40,657 nucleotides of DNA from Acaryochloris sp. IP29b_bin.137 (GTDB lineage: Bacteria > Cyanobacteriota > Cyanobacteriia > Thermosynechococcales > Thermosynechococcaceae), in contig NZ_JANQOP010000011.1 of NCBI RefSeq assembly GCF_028285745.1, positions 1 to 40,657 of the forward strand, read 5' to 3'. The position numbers and the translations under genes were made by a program. This document shows, one piece after another, positions 1-8,690 of the stretch (the first letter of the stretch is position 1; every line of letters starts with the position of its first letter). A model generated the notes under the pieces. That model saw only the letters and a program-made list of their open reading frames with translations. It searched no databases and was not told where the DNA came from.

Positions 1-62
<62 letters not shown>

Positions 63-230
63 AGAATTTGTACTGAAATTATATTAAGTTGAAGTTAACT
101 AGAAAGAGAAAAGCGAACTTTTTACTGCTAGAAACTCCGACGAGGATGATTGTCTTAAATCTTTCAAACTATTGATTTGTCTAGGTTCGGGGCGCTTTCT
201 GGAGGCGTGCCTCTTTTCGAGCGCTTGACC

Positions 231-259
231 AATATAACAATGCTAAATAGTCATGTCAA
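231..259 (-). promoter_or_regulatory. rrn operon promoter (sigma-70 type)
   Basis: On the minus strand there is a perfect -35 box TTGACA (positions 259-254), a 17-nt spacer (253-237) and a -10 box TATATT (236-231). Transcription should start near 222-225, giving a leader of about 160 nt before the 16S rRNA. This arrangement fits a strong ribosomal RNA promoter. The leader (about 63-225) has no plausible gene; RNase III or antitermination signals could lie there but I could not pin them down. Confidence 0.8.
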
Positions 260-665
260 GCTTTTTCTGAAAAAAGTTTTGGTGCCCCTCTATGCCCTAG
301 TCAATAAGTCATTCCGCCTGCTCCTAGCGGCCTATCTCCACGCTGTCAATCTTGGCAATTCAGAATTTGTATTTACGTCCTTCAGCTTGATGACCTGCTT
401 TCAGTCCACCCAGTTAAGGGGATGTGCAACTAAATACCTGTAAGCATTGATTTTTCGTTCACTCCGGCTAAATGCTGTGATCAGCAACGACGGAGTACCA
501 ATACTTTTAGGTAAAGTCACACATCGCCTTAGCTATTCTCTAAATGTTCAGTTCACAGCTTCTTCCTTTGCTGTGGATGGCTAAGCATGGACCCTAAACT
601 ATCTGGGAGTCGTCATCTACCAGTAAGATTTTCTTGTTTGTGCTACCTCTATTTGGTTTTTGTCT
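260..665. other. Intergenic region, no supported gene
   Basis: This stretch separates the divergent rrn promoter and the DUF3370 gene. The open frames here are short, lack recognisable ribosome binding sites and resemble no family I know. It should hold the upstream part of the rrn promoter and the promoter of the DUF3370 gene, but I see no clear box pair for the latter. Confidence 0.5.
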
Positions 666-2027
666 ATGTTGTCCCTGATCTCTGCTCTACTTGTCGCTCA
701 GTCCTCTGCACCAGCTCAACCCGAGATTGTTGTCCAACCGCAAGAAGTGCGAGCGCTCCCAGGCCAGCTTGATTCAGTGATGGTGTTTAACAGCAATAGT
801 CCTGAGGTCGTCCAAACGGAGGGAATCTTGCTCTCTACTTTTCCAAGTAAAGATAAAGCGGTCCCCTCTGCCCACCTCGATCAGCCTTTGCAGGGGCGAT
901 TCGATGTGTTTGCCCATCATATTGCCAAGGCCACAGGCCCCGATGACTTAAAAACCTTATATATGGGGGTGCTTTTGCATAATCCGGGTCAAGCGTCTGT
1001 GACTGTGAATGTACTCCAGGCAGCGAGTTACTTAAGTCAGCCTGACGCTCCGTTTATTCCCTTAGATAACTATTTACCCAATCCTAAAGGGACCGTATAT
1101 GCAGGTCCTGGAGGCCGAGCCATGGATGATGTCTTACGAGGTAAACGACAAGACAGTTGGCCTGCCCAGATTGTGATTCCTGCAGGTGAAAGTCGGATGC
1201 TGTTAAATGTCCCGATCCCAGTGAAGGAATTAGACCCACCTATCAATGGTCGATCAACGCTGGCCAGGCTAAGGAGTACGGGGAAAGTTTATGCTGCGAG
1301 TCTGGCCATGTTCGCGCCCACCGATGGCAAAGGGGAGGAGCGCGCACCAACCTTGGCGGAATGGGAGAAGCTACTGCAGGAAGGTAAGTTATCTGGCCCC
1401 AGAGATAAAACGCCAACGCCACCGGGACAACCGGGACAGCTGATCTACGGGCGAGTTGCCGGGGTTGCTAAAGGCTCAAAGTGGCGGGCTCAGATTACCG
1501 ATCCTGATTCCAAGGGCTATACTCTCAAGATTCCGGAGGCAGGTAAGGCTTTTTCCTATGTCTTGAGTAGTGTGGATCGGGGTGCTTTTGGGACTGAGCA
1601 AGTTCAAAGTGCACCGATGATTGTCCGCTACCCAGATACGGCTTATGCCGCCCATGGTAACTACGGGATTCAATACAGTTTAAATTTGCCGCTCCACAAT
1701 CCCACCGACCAGGCGAAAAAAGTGACGATTACGATTCAAACGCCGATCAAGAACGATCAAAGTGAGGGGAATCTCCAATTTTTCGAGCCCCCTGCTAAAC
1801 AGGTCTTCTTTCGGGGGACCGTAAGAGCCCGTTATCAGGATGACCAGGGGCGTCCTCAGACTCGCTATGTGCATTTCGTCCAGCATCGCGGGGAACCTGC
1901 CCAAGCTTTGGTGAATCTGGACATTGCGCCCCAAGATATTCGCCTAGTTCAGGTGGATTTTCTCTATCCCCCGGATTCCACCCCACCTCAAGTGCTAACG
2001 GTGCAGACACAAGTAGAACTTCCTTAA
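666..2027 (+). CDS. DUF3370-family secreted protein
   Basis: This encodes a protein of about 453 residues with a short hydrophobic N-terminus (LSLISALLVA) followed by Gln/Ser/Ala-rich sequence, which looks like a signal peptide for export. The body (for example VVQPQEVRALPGQLDSV near the start, then LYMGVLLHNPGQASVTVNVLQ and YGIQYSLNLPLHNPTD) matches my recollection of the cyanobacterial DUF3370 family, whose function is unknown. The length fits. I chose ATG 666; an in-frame TTG lies six bases upstream and a stop precedes both, so no longer start is available. The repeated 'LHNP' contexts suggest two related beta-rich halves, but that is inference. It is a stand-alone gene, convergent with galE. 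Confidence 0.7.
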   Translation: MLSLISALLVAQSSAPAQPEIVVQPQEVRALPGQLDSVMVFNSNSPEVVQTEGILLSTFPSKDKAVPSAHLDQPLQGRFDVFAHHIAKATGPDDLKTLYMGVLLHNPGQASVTVNVLQAASYLSQPDAPFIPLDNYLPNPKGTVYAGPGGRAMDDVLRGKRQDSWPAQIVIPAGESRMLLNVPIPVKELDPPINGRSTLARLRSTGKVYAASLAMFAPTDGKGEERAPTLAEWEKLLQEGKLSGPRDKTPTPPGQPGQLIYGRVAGVAKGSKWRAQITDPDSKGYTLKIPEAGKAFSYVLSSVDRGAFGTEQVQSAPMIVRYPDTAYAAHGNYGIQYSLNLPLHNPTDQAKKVTITIQTPIKNDQSEGNLQFFEPPAKQVFFRGTVRARYQDDQGRPQTRYVHFVQHRGEPAQALVNLDIAPQDIRLVQVDFLYPPDSTPPQVLTVQTQVELP

Positions 2028-2078
2028 TTCTCTCTCTCTGAAGTTTGCCAAGTCTTGTGCAGCCCCAAGAAGAGCTGC

Positions 2079-3071
2079 TTAGGCATGCCGTTTTTGATGC
2101 CACTGCCAAGCGTGAGTGATGATCTTTTCTAGATCGGCGTATTGCGGCTGCCAGTTTAAGATTTTACGGGCCTTGGCGGCACTGCCAATGAGGATGGCAG
2201 GGTCGCCAGCTCGTCGGTAGCCTTCTACCACGGGGATGGGCAGCCCAGTCACTTTTTTGGCCATATCAATAACTTCTCGAACGGAAAATCCATCACCATT
2301 ACCTAGGTTAAAGACGCTGGTTTCGCCACCGGATAACAGATATTCCAATCCCAGGACGTGAGCTTGGGCGAGATCGGTAACATGGATATAGTCCCGAACG
2401 CAGGTTCCATCTGAAGTTTTATAGTCGGTACCAAAAATGGTGATGTTTTCTCGTTTGCCGAGGGCGGTCATCAACACAAGGGGAATTAAATGGGTCTCCG
2501 GATTGTGATCTTCCCCGAGGCGGCCGTCTGGATCGGCCCCTGCAGCGTTGAAATACCGAAACCGCACTGATCTCAGACCATAAGCTTGATCAAAATCTGT
2601 GAGGATCTTCTCCACCATAAACTTAGTCATCCCATAGGGGTTAATGGGATCCTGTGGATGCTCTTCGGGGATAGGAATTTGCTTGGGATTGCCATAGGAG
2701 GCACAGGTGGAGGAGAACACAAAGTTAGAAACCTTGGCCGCCAGCATCGCTTCTAGCAGCGTTAAGGTCCCTAACACGTTATTTCGGTAGTACTTGGCTG
2801 GATCTTCGACAGATTCGCCGACGTAAGCATAGGCAGCAAAATGAATCACTGCAGCAATGTCATGTTGGGAAAAAATTTGGTCTAGGAGGGTGCGATCGCA
2901 AATATCGCCCCGAATCAACTCAACTTGTAAGACAGACTCAACCAGATCCCGGTGACCATAGACTAGATTATCGAGAACGGCCACGGTATAGCCTGCTTCT
3001 TGCAAAGCCAAGACGGTATGAGAACCAATGTAACCGGCCCCCCCAGTTACCAACACAGTGGGTTTATTCAT
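2079..3071 (-). CDS. galE: UDP-glucose 4-epimerase
   Basis: GalE interconverts UDP-glucose and UDP-galactose using bound NAD, supplying galactose for surface polysaccharides and glycolipids. The 330-residue length is typical. Visible motifs are the Rossmann glycine motif GGAGYIGS at residues 10-17, SSTCASYG around 120-127 with the catalytic Ser/Thr, and the catalytic YGMTK (Tyr146, Lys150). The start ATG at 3071 abuts the stop codon of gshB with no gap, so the two are probably translationally coupled. It is the last gene of the hpnH-grxC-gshB-galE run. All key residues are intact. Confidence 0.95.
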   Translation of the reverse strand: MNKPTVLVTGGAGYIGSHTVLALQEAGYTVAVLDNLVYGHRDLVESVLQVELIRGDICDRTLLDQIFSQHDIAAVIHFAAYAYVGESVEDPAKYYRNNVLGTLTLLEAMLAAKVSNFVFSSTCASYGNPKQIPIPEEHPQDPINPYGMTKFMVEKILTDFDQAYGLRSVRFRYFNAAGADPDGRLGEDHNPETHLIPLVLMTALGKRENITIFGTDYKTSDGTCVRDYIHVTDLAQAHVLGLEYLLSGGETSVFNLGNGDGFSVREVIDMAKKVTGLPIPVVEGYRRAGDPAILIGSAAKARKILNWQPQYADLEKIITHAWQWHQKRHA

Positions 3072-4058
3072 TCAAGTAGCTAAATGTAAGAGATCTTGTT
3101 TAGCAGTCACCAACCAATGCATCACCTTTTCGCCTAAAGACGTACTATCTAAGCGATCTATTTCACGAATTCCAGTCGGGCTGGTCACGTTCACTTCCGT
3201 CAAATATCCACCAATGATATCGATCCCGACAAACATCAAACCATCTCGTTTTAAAACGGGGGAAAGCTGATTGCAAATCCCTTGCTCTCGATCAGTGATT
3301 TGGGCTTGAACCACTCGACCACCTGTTGCCATATTGCCCCTAAACTCTTGCCCTCTGGGCACTCGATTCACCGCACCAATGGGCTCGCCATCTAACAAGA
3401 TAATACGCTTATCTCCCTGCTGAGCCTCTGGCAAATACATCTGAACCATGACTGGCTCTTGCCCTCGACGAGTACTGATCTCAATTAAAGAATTAAGGTT
3501 ACGGTCCGCTGCCTGGAGTAATAGGATCCCTTCTCCAGCTTTGCCCCCTAACGGTTTCAAAACTGCAATCTCTTTCTCTTGCACAAATTTGAGGATAACG
3601 CTCTTGTCCTGGCTAACAATTGTTTCAGGAATAGCCTCTTGGAACTGTAAAGCATACATTTTCTCATTGGCAGCTCTTAGCCCTCGAGGGTGATTGATTA
3701 AGATGGTGGATTGTGGATCTACATAGTCCAACAGGTAGGTGGCATACAAGTATGCAACGGTAACGGGTGGATCTTTTCGCATCCAAACCGCGTCCATATT
3801 CACCAAGGGCTGAAACTGAGCCTCTCCCAAATCAAACCAATCATTGGCCGCAACCCACAACCCGTCCACTAGCTGAACCGGTTTAAGCGTGACGGGCCTC
3901 AAGGTGGCCCATGCCTGTCCCTCCATCACGCTGAGTTGCTCAAACTGGGTAACCCAAACTTCATGGCCAGCCGCTTGCGCAGCTTCCATCAGAGCAACGC
4001 TGGTATCATGCCCAGGATCCAAGGCAGAAATGGGATCAATGATAAATGCTAGCTTCAC
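3072..4058 (-). CDS. gshB: Glutathione synthetase
   Basis: GshB joins gamma-glutamylcysteine and glycine with ATP to make glutathione in the cytoplasm. The 328-residue protein has the prokaryotic GshB layout: an N-terminal GSH-synthase domain (starting KLAFIIDPISALDPGHDTS), the WMRKDPPV segment, INHPRGLRAANEK, then an ATP-grasp fold with LKPLGGKAGEGI and the metal-binding FVGIDIIGGYLTEVNVTSP segment near the C-terminus. It sits 8 nt after grxC and directly before galE, suggesting one transcript. The glutaredoxin neighbour uses the product, which supports the call. Confidence 0.95.
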   Translation of the reverse strand: MKLAFIIDPISALDPGHDTSVALMEAAQAAGHEVWVTQFEQLSVMEGQAWATLRPVTLKPVQLVDGLWVAANDWFDLGEAQFQPLVNMDAVWMRKDPPVTVAYLYATYLLDYVDPQSTILINHPRGLRAANEKMYALQFQEAIPETIVSQDKSVILKFVQEKEIAVLKPLGGKAGEGILLLQAADRNLNSLIEISTRRGQEPVMVQMYLPEAQQGDKRIILLDGEPIGAVNRVPRGQEFRGNMATGGRVVQAQITDREQGICNQLSPVLKRDGLMFVGIDIIGGYLTEVNVTSPTGIREIDRLDSTSLGEKVMHWLVTAKQDLLHLAT

Positions 4059-4066
4059 GCCGCACC

Positions 4067-4327
4067 TTAAGTTTGCAACAGCGGATCTAGTTTACCCTGA
4101 CCCTCTAGCGCATAGAGGTCATCACAACCACCAATATGCTGATCATCGATGAAGATCTGGGGTAGCGAGCGCCGCCCGTTGGCCCGTTTAGCCATTTTAG
4201 AGCGAGCCATCTCATCCCCATCAATCCCATATTCAGTAAAATCAACGTTCTTGCTATCCAGCAGCCGTTTAGCCTGAATGCAAAATGGGCAGGCAGCCCA
4301 AGTATAAATTTCTACTTTCGCAGTCAT
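4067..4327 (-). CDS. grxC: Glutaredoxin 3 (GrxC type)
   Basis: This small glutathione-dependent thiol-disulfide oxidoreductase has 86 residues, the usual length. The dithiol active site CPFC is at residues 13-16, followed by the SLPQIFID segment with the cis-proline and the GGCDDL glutathione-binding turn. It is encoded between hpnH (12 nt upstream) and gshB (8 nt downstream), so production of glutathione and one of its main users are co-transcribed. Start ATG 4327 matches the family N-terminus. Confidence 0.95.
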   Translation of the reverse strand: MTAKVEIYTWAACPFCIQAKRLLDSKNVDFTEYGIDGDEMARSKMAKRANGRRSLPQIFIDDQHIGGCDDLYALEGQGKLDPLLQT

Positions 4328-4339
4328 AGTTTCCGCAAC

Positions 4340-5353
4340 TTATCCAAACAAACCCGCAACAGCTCGGCCCATATTATTGGGTTGAAGTGCATCTACAGCA
4401 GCAGTAGGTTCAAAACCACAATGCACCATACAGTCTTGACACTTGGGATTACCACTCGCCCGACCATACTGATCCCAGTCCGTATTATCTAACAGCTCTT
4501 GAAATGTTTTGTAGTGTCCTTCATTCAACAAATAGCAGGGTTTTTGCCATCCTAAAACACTGAAGCTAGGGCTTCCCCAGGGCGTACACTCATAATCCTT
4601 TTCGCCCGTTAAGAAATCTAAGAATAAGGGATTGTGATTAAAGTTCCACTTTTTCTGACCTGAGCGAAACGGAGCTAAAACTCGGCGGAACAAGGCTCTG
4701 GTTTGTTCACGCTTCAGGAAGTGATCTTGATCAGGTGCCCACTCATAGCTATAGCCTGGCGATATCATCATCCCATCCACACCCAGAGAACTAACAAAAT
4801 CAAAGAACTTATGCATCTCGTTGGGATCGGTGCCGTCAAATACGGTCGTATTAGTGGTAACCCGAAATCCTTTGGCCTTCGCGGCTTTGATCGCTGCTAC
4901 TGCAACATCAAACACGCCTTCTCGATTAACACAATGATCATGTTGTTCCTTGAGACCATCCAGGTGAATACTGAAGGTCAAATAGGGAGAAGGCTTAAAC
5001 TTATGGAGGTTTTTCTCCAACAATATGGCGTTACTGCATAGATAAACAAACTTGCGGCGAGCCACTAACCCAGCCACGATGTCTTCTATTTGGGGATGGA
5101 GTAAGGGTTCACCCCCGGGAATGGAAACCACAGGCACCCCACATTCTTCCACCGCTGCAAAACAATCTTCTGGGGAAAGGTGCTGGCGAAGAATCTCAGG
5201 AGGATGTTGAATCTTCCCACAACCGGAGCAAGCTAAGTTACAGCGAAATAGTGGCTCTAACATCAGAACTAATGGGAAGCGCTTTCGGCCTTTCATTCGT
5301 TGAGTGACAATATAGGTGCCAACCTCAATGGCCTCTTTTAGACTAATCGACAT
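4340..5353 (-). CDS. hpnH: Adenosyl-hopene transferase HpnH (radical SAM)
   Basis: HpnH attaches a 5'-deoxyadenosyl group to diploptene, the first step toward bacteriohopanepolyols in the membrane. The 337-residue protein has the radical-SAM cluster motif CNLACSGC (Cys38, Cys42, Cys45), the [11 protein letters not shown] segment and a C-terminal cysteine-containing part ([14 protein letters not shown]) typical of HpnH. The family assignment rests on overall resemblance as well as these motifs. It is the first gene of the four-gene minus-strand run; no other hopanoid gene (such as shc) is in the window. Confidence 0.9.
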   Translation of the reverse strand: MSISLKEAIEVGTYIVTQRMKGRKRFPLVLMLEPLFRCNLACSGCGKIQHPPEILRQHLSPEDCFAAVEECGVPVVSIPGGEPLLHPQIEDIVAGLVARRKFVYLCSNAILLEKNLHKFKPSPYLTFSIHLDGLKEQHDHCVNREGVFDVAVAAIKAAKAKGFRVTTNTTVFDGTDPNEMHKFFDFVSSLGVDGMMISPGYSYEWAPDQDHFLKREQTRALFRRVLAPFRSGQKKWNFNHNPLFLDFLTGEKDYECTPWGSPSFSVLGWQKPCYLLNEGHYKTFQELLDNTDWDQYGRASGNPKCQDCMVHCGFEPTAAVDALQPNNMGRAVAGLFG

Positions 5354-5959
5354 AGATTCAACTCCTCAAAACCACATTCCTGCAAGAAATCCTTGGCAGA
5401 AACTATAACATTTTGTAAAGTCAACGGCATGACTTTGTTCTAGCAGATCTGACGCAGAAGGGACATTGAAGTTGCTTAAGGTCCGCCTTGACTTTCTTCA
5501 TGCCCTTCTCATCAAGGTTCAATCTCATCTATCAATAGTTGCCAGTTTAAGCGCCTCTTTCCAATGATCAGGAATGCATTTTCTATCCTTAGTGCTTCCT
5601 AGTGATAGGCTTTGCATAGCCGTAAGCAGCTTAATCACTTTTTGCTCTTCCCTGGCTATCTCCCTATAGATGCTCACATCCAATAATGAAGACAGATACA
5701 AGCTGTCACAGTAAGGATTCAAACTAGATTGAGTAAATTAAATCTTTCTCTATAGGATGTCTATTTTCGCTCACCATTAGGGCAAGATAGAGAGCGTTAT
5801 GCATTCTCACCCTAGTGAAGATGGACATTTGCGGAGACTGTTGTTGAAGAAAGTATTGCGTTGTCAAAGACTTTCTACCAACGCTCCTAAGTCCACTCTG
5901 TATAAGTTGAACGTACTTTCGGCCAGCTCGCCCATCTGTAAATCTCACATACTTTGTCT
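5354..5959. other. Intergenic region with two weak minus-strand frames
   Basis: About 600 nt lie between divergent hpnH and the YbjN-like gene. Two short minus-strand open frames (5724-5948, 74 codons; 5525-5722, 65 codons) lie end to end in different frames. The second has a plausible helical composition (IYREIAREEQKVIKLLTAMQ) but neither is recognisable, and they may be leftovers of one decayed gene. Promoters for both flanking genes must be here but I see no confident boxes. Confidence 0.35.
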
Positions 5960-6427
5960 ATGATGAGCTATAAAACTGAGACTAATCCTGATATGTCAAA
6001 CGAAGACGAAACCCTTAACTATACGGATATTATCGAGACGGTTATTTCTAGCCTGGACCAGCATAATAACGTTTTGGTCAATGCTTCTGCAGACGGACAC
6101 ATTTGGAAGTTCAAGTACGGCTCTGTGGATGTGTTCATTCAATTGACGGGCAGCTCAGAGGATGACTCCTTTACGGTTTGGTCCCCAGTTTTGCAGCTCC
6201 CGGTCCAAAATGAGACTCAACTGATGCAAAAGTTATTGGAATTGAACTGGTTGAGTACTTTTGAGGCCCACTTCAGTATGTTCAACCAGCAGGTGGTTGC
6301 TGTCACGAGTCGTTCAGTGGCTGATTTATCTCCGGGTGAGATTTCCCACCTCATTACCTTGGTGGCGACCATTGCCGATGATCACGATGAAGGGTTACAG
6401 GCTGAATTTCCTGCAGCGACTGTCTAA
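5960..6427 (+). CDS. YbjN-domain protein
   Basis: This is an acidic soluble protein of about 155 residues. It resembles the YbjN/type III secretion chaperone-like family found widely in cyanobacteria: an N-terminal helix (DIIETVISSLDQ), a beta-strand stretch ending VFIQL, then QLMQKLLELNW and a second half ending in a helix (EISHLITLVATIADDHDE). Function is unknown; family members are thought to be chaperone- or adaptor-like. The start could be ATG 5960, 5963 or 5993; no strong ribosome binding site decides it. Its stop lies 2 nt before the TTG start of the next gene, suggesting coupling. Confidence 0.65.
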   Translation: MMSYKTETNPDMSNEDETLNYTDIIETVISSLDQHNNVLVNASADGHIWKFKYGSVDVFIQLTGSSEDDSFTVWSPVLQLPVQNETQLMQKLLELNWLSTFEAHFSMFNQQVVAVTSRSVADLSPGEISHLITLVATIADDHDEGLQAEFPAATV

Positions 6428-6429
6428 TT

Positions 6430-7167
6430 TTGGATTGGCGATTAATCCCTTATCTGAATACAGATGGGGCAACCCAGATGGCAATTGATCAATGGTTGCT
6501 TGAGCAATGCCATCAAGATAACCATTCCCCCACACTGCGGTTTTATCAATGGACACCAGCGGCAATTTCGTTGGGTCGCAACCAGTCAACATGGCCTCAA
6601 CATTGGCAAGACTTAATTTGGCAGGGCAGTCCTATTGATTTAGTGCGACGACCAACCGGGGGTCGGACGGTTTTGCATGCAGGGGATTTGACGTATGCGA
6701 TCGCACTCCCGTATTCCCATCGGAACCGCCGTCAAGCCTACGCAGAGCTTTGCCAATTTCTGATTCAGGGTTGGCAATATCTGGGGGTTAGACTCCACTT
6801 TGGTGAGCCTCGTCGCAATTACACCCACAAGGCCAACTGCTTCGCAACCGCAACGGATGCAGATCTCGTCTTAGACAATGGCTACAAATTTATCGGTAGT
6901 GCTCAGGCTTGGCAGGGGCAAACCGTCTTACAACATGGCTCCATGCGCTTAGTCCCCAACCCCGACCTGGCCCAACGAGTATTTGGGCCAGAGTTACCTC
7001 CTCAAGGGAATACCGAGCTTGCCAAACTATCCACGCCAGACATTATCGACGCAATGATTGAGGCAGCCAAGACCTGCTTCAGGGCGACATTCACCTGTCA
7101 GCCCCTTTCCCCAACCGAATTAGAAGCGATTCGTCAGCTAGAGCTCTCGTCAATAAATCAGGGATAA
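6430..7167 (+). CDS. Lipoate/octanoate-protein ligase family protein
   Basis: This 245-residue protein belongs to the BPL/LplA/LipB/LipM superfamily, which loads lipoate, octanoate or biotin on acceptor lysines. The signature RRPTGGRTVLHAGDLTYAI holds the glycine-rich ligand loop, and YKFIGSAQ contains the conserved lysine. Which acyl group it handles cannot be told from sequence alone. The start is taken as TTG 6430 because the N-terminal WRLIPYLNTDGATQMAIDQW block is conserved in the family and precedes the first ATG (6478). It follows the YbjN-like gene by 2 nt. The stop codon falls inside a 14-bp tandem duplication. Confidence 0.85.
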   Translation: MDWRLIPYLNTDGATQMAIDQWLLEQCHQDNHSPTLRFYQWTPAAISLGRNQSTWPQHWQDLIWQGSPIDLVRRPTGGRTVLHAGDLTYAIALPYSHRNRRQAYAELCQFLIQGWQYLGVRLHFGEPRRNYTHKANCFATATDADLVLDNGYKFIGSAQAWQGQTVLQHGSMRLVPNPDLAQRVFGPELPPQGNTELAKLSTPDIIDAMIEAAKTCFRATFTCQPLSPTELEAIRQLELSSINQG

Positions 7168-7179
7168 TAAATCAGGGAT
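7152..7179. repeat. 14-bp exact tandem duplication at a gene end
   Basis: AATAAATCAGGGAT occurs at 7152-7165 and again at 7166-7179. The stop codon (TAA, 7165-7167) of the ligase-like gene spans the junction. Without the second copy the frame would end two codons later, so the duplication trimmed the C-terminus slightly. It looks like a slippage event. Confidence 0.9.
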
Positions 7180-7183
7180 ATAG

Positions 7184-8443
7184 CTAGTGGGAGCTAGTTT
7201 CTGGCGTGGGCTCTAAGGCTATCCCATCAGCCATCACTGAGCGGGCGATGGCTGGAAGCTGAAGAGAAGAGGGATAACTGCCTTCCTCTTTAATTCGCCG
7301 AATATCTTCCTCAGAAATCGGCAAATTCAGTTTTTTCGCCAACGCCTTAACGGTATCTCCTCGATCAATAATGCCCGCAACCGCGTCGGCAGGGGATAGG
7401 ACCGTTATCAACGGTAGGCGTTCCGTTTCTAGACGCTCAATCACTTCGGTGATGGGCGTATCCTGACGAACCGTAGGAATTTGCTGCAAAGACCGCACCA
7501 CCGATTGGACGGGCTGAACATCCCACTGACTGCGCTCTATGGTGCTTAGACCATCAATATCCACTAATCCCCGATACCGCCCTTCAGAGGCGGCAAAATA
7601 GGCCGATCGGCGCATCGTATCCAAAAGATAATTATCCGCAAACTGGCGGAGAGATTTTTCCGCATCCACCACCCGGAAGTCTCGGGTCATCGCATCCTGG
7701 GCCTGAAGCTGAATAAGCGCCTCTTGTAACTGGGTAAACCGTTCGTAGGTGTAGGCATTGCGGAGGCCAAACCAGCCCAACATCGTCACCCACAAGCCAC
7801 TGATTTGTCCGAGGAGAAAGGTAAAGGCTAAACCAACCGTCACCGCAATCCAGCCGATGGCCTGACCCACACGAGCCGCCCAGCGAACGCCCTGAAGCCG
7901 ATTGCCTGTGACTTTCCAGACCAATGCTTTGAGAATTTGACCGCCATCCAAAGGCAATCCAGGGATTAGGTTAAATAGGGCCAAAACCAGATTGATTTCC
8001 CCGAGGCTCTGGAGCAGAACCTGCACTGGGCTGTCACTGGCTGCAAACTCTGCAATAAGGCCCAGGAGGAAAAAAAGACTGAGGCTAACGGCCGGGCCTG
8101 CGATCGCAACTTGAAACGCATGCTCCGGAGTTTTCGCCTCTTCATCGATAGAGGCAATTCCTCCGAACAAGAATAGGGTAATTGAATTTACCTTAATCCC
8201 TTGCGATCGCGCCACTAAACTGTGGCCCAACTCATGCAACAGCACGGAAACAAACAGCAGTAATGCCATAGCAAAACCGACAATCCAGGCTATACCCGTC
8301 AACCAGTTGGGGTAGAGCTGTTGCCAGGACAGGCCATTGGCAAATGTAACTAACGCCAAAATCAAAAACCAAGACGAGTCCACATAGAGGGGAATACCAA
8401 AAATTGCCCCGACTTGCCAGTTTGCATTTGAACCTTGCTGCAT
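7184..8443 (-). CDS. Site-2 protease (M50) with C-terminal CBS domains
   Basis: This 419-residue membrane metalloprotease of the S2P/Rseptide family cleaves substrates within the membrane, typically in regulated proteolysis. The zinc motif HELGH is at residues 70-74 in a transmembrane helix, and the third zinc ligand lies in NLIPGLPLDGGQ (Asp166). Several hydrophobic segments span about 20-230. The region about 240-390 is soluble and looks like a CBS pair, which could sense an adenosine nucleotide. The substrate is unknown. It is convergent with the ligase-like gene and divergent from the GGDEF/EAL gene. Confidence 0.9.
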   Translation of the reverse strand: MQQGSNANWQVGAIFGIPLYVDSSWFLILALVTFANGLSWQQLYPNWLTGIAWIVGFAMALLLFVSVLLHELGHSLVARSQGIKVNSITLFLFGGIASIDEEAKTPEHAFQVAIAGPAVSLSLFFLLGLIAEFAASDSPVQVLLQSLGEINLVLALFNLIPGLPLDGGQILKALVWKVTGNRLQGVRWAARVGQAIGWIAVTVGLAFTFLLGQISGLWVTMLGWFGLRNAYTYERFTQLQEALIQLQAQDAMTRDFRVVDAEKSLRQFADNYLLDTMRRSAYFAASEGRYRGLVDIDGLSTIERSQWDVQPVQSVVRSLQQIPTVRQDTPITEVIERLETERLPLITVLSPADAVAGIIDRGDTVKALAKKLNLPISEEDIRRIKEEGSYPSSLQLPAIARSVMADGIALEPTPETSSH

Positions 8444-8690
8444 AACGGTTATCTCAATGAAACCTTATCTCTATGGTAATGTCCGCATTCCTGTGATGAG
8501 TGTAGAGCCGATGGCGTAAATTCCCCCCACTCTTCAAGATTGTTTAGCAAAGACCTTGTGCCAAGCCAGTCTCTATTTGCACCAATCCTGACTGGCATGG
8601 GAACACTAACAGGAAGTGAGACCAAGCTTTGGGTTCCAGAGATTGTGGTAGCCGCAATCCTCCCGGATCAAAAGAGAATCGACCATTCCT

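Noticed and set aside
177..443. Open frame of 88 codons upstream of 16S
   Set aside because: It covers the rrn promoter on the other strand, has no ribosome binding site and looks like no known protein.
5525..5948. Two minus-strand short frames before hpnH
   Set aside because: They are in different frames, have no clear family and no strong start signals; described only as possible decay.
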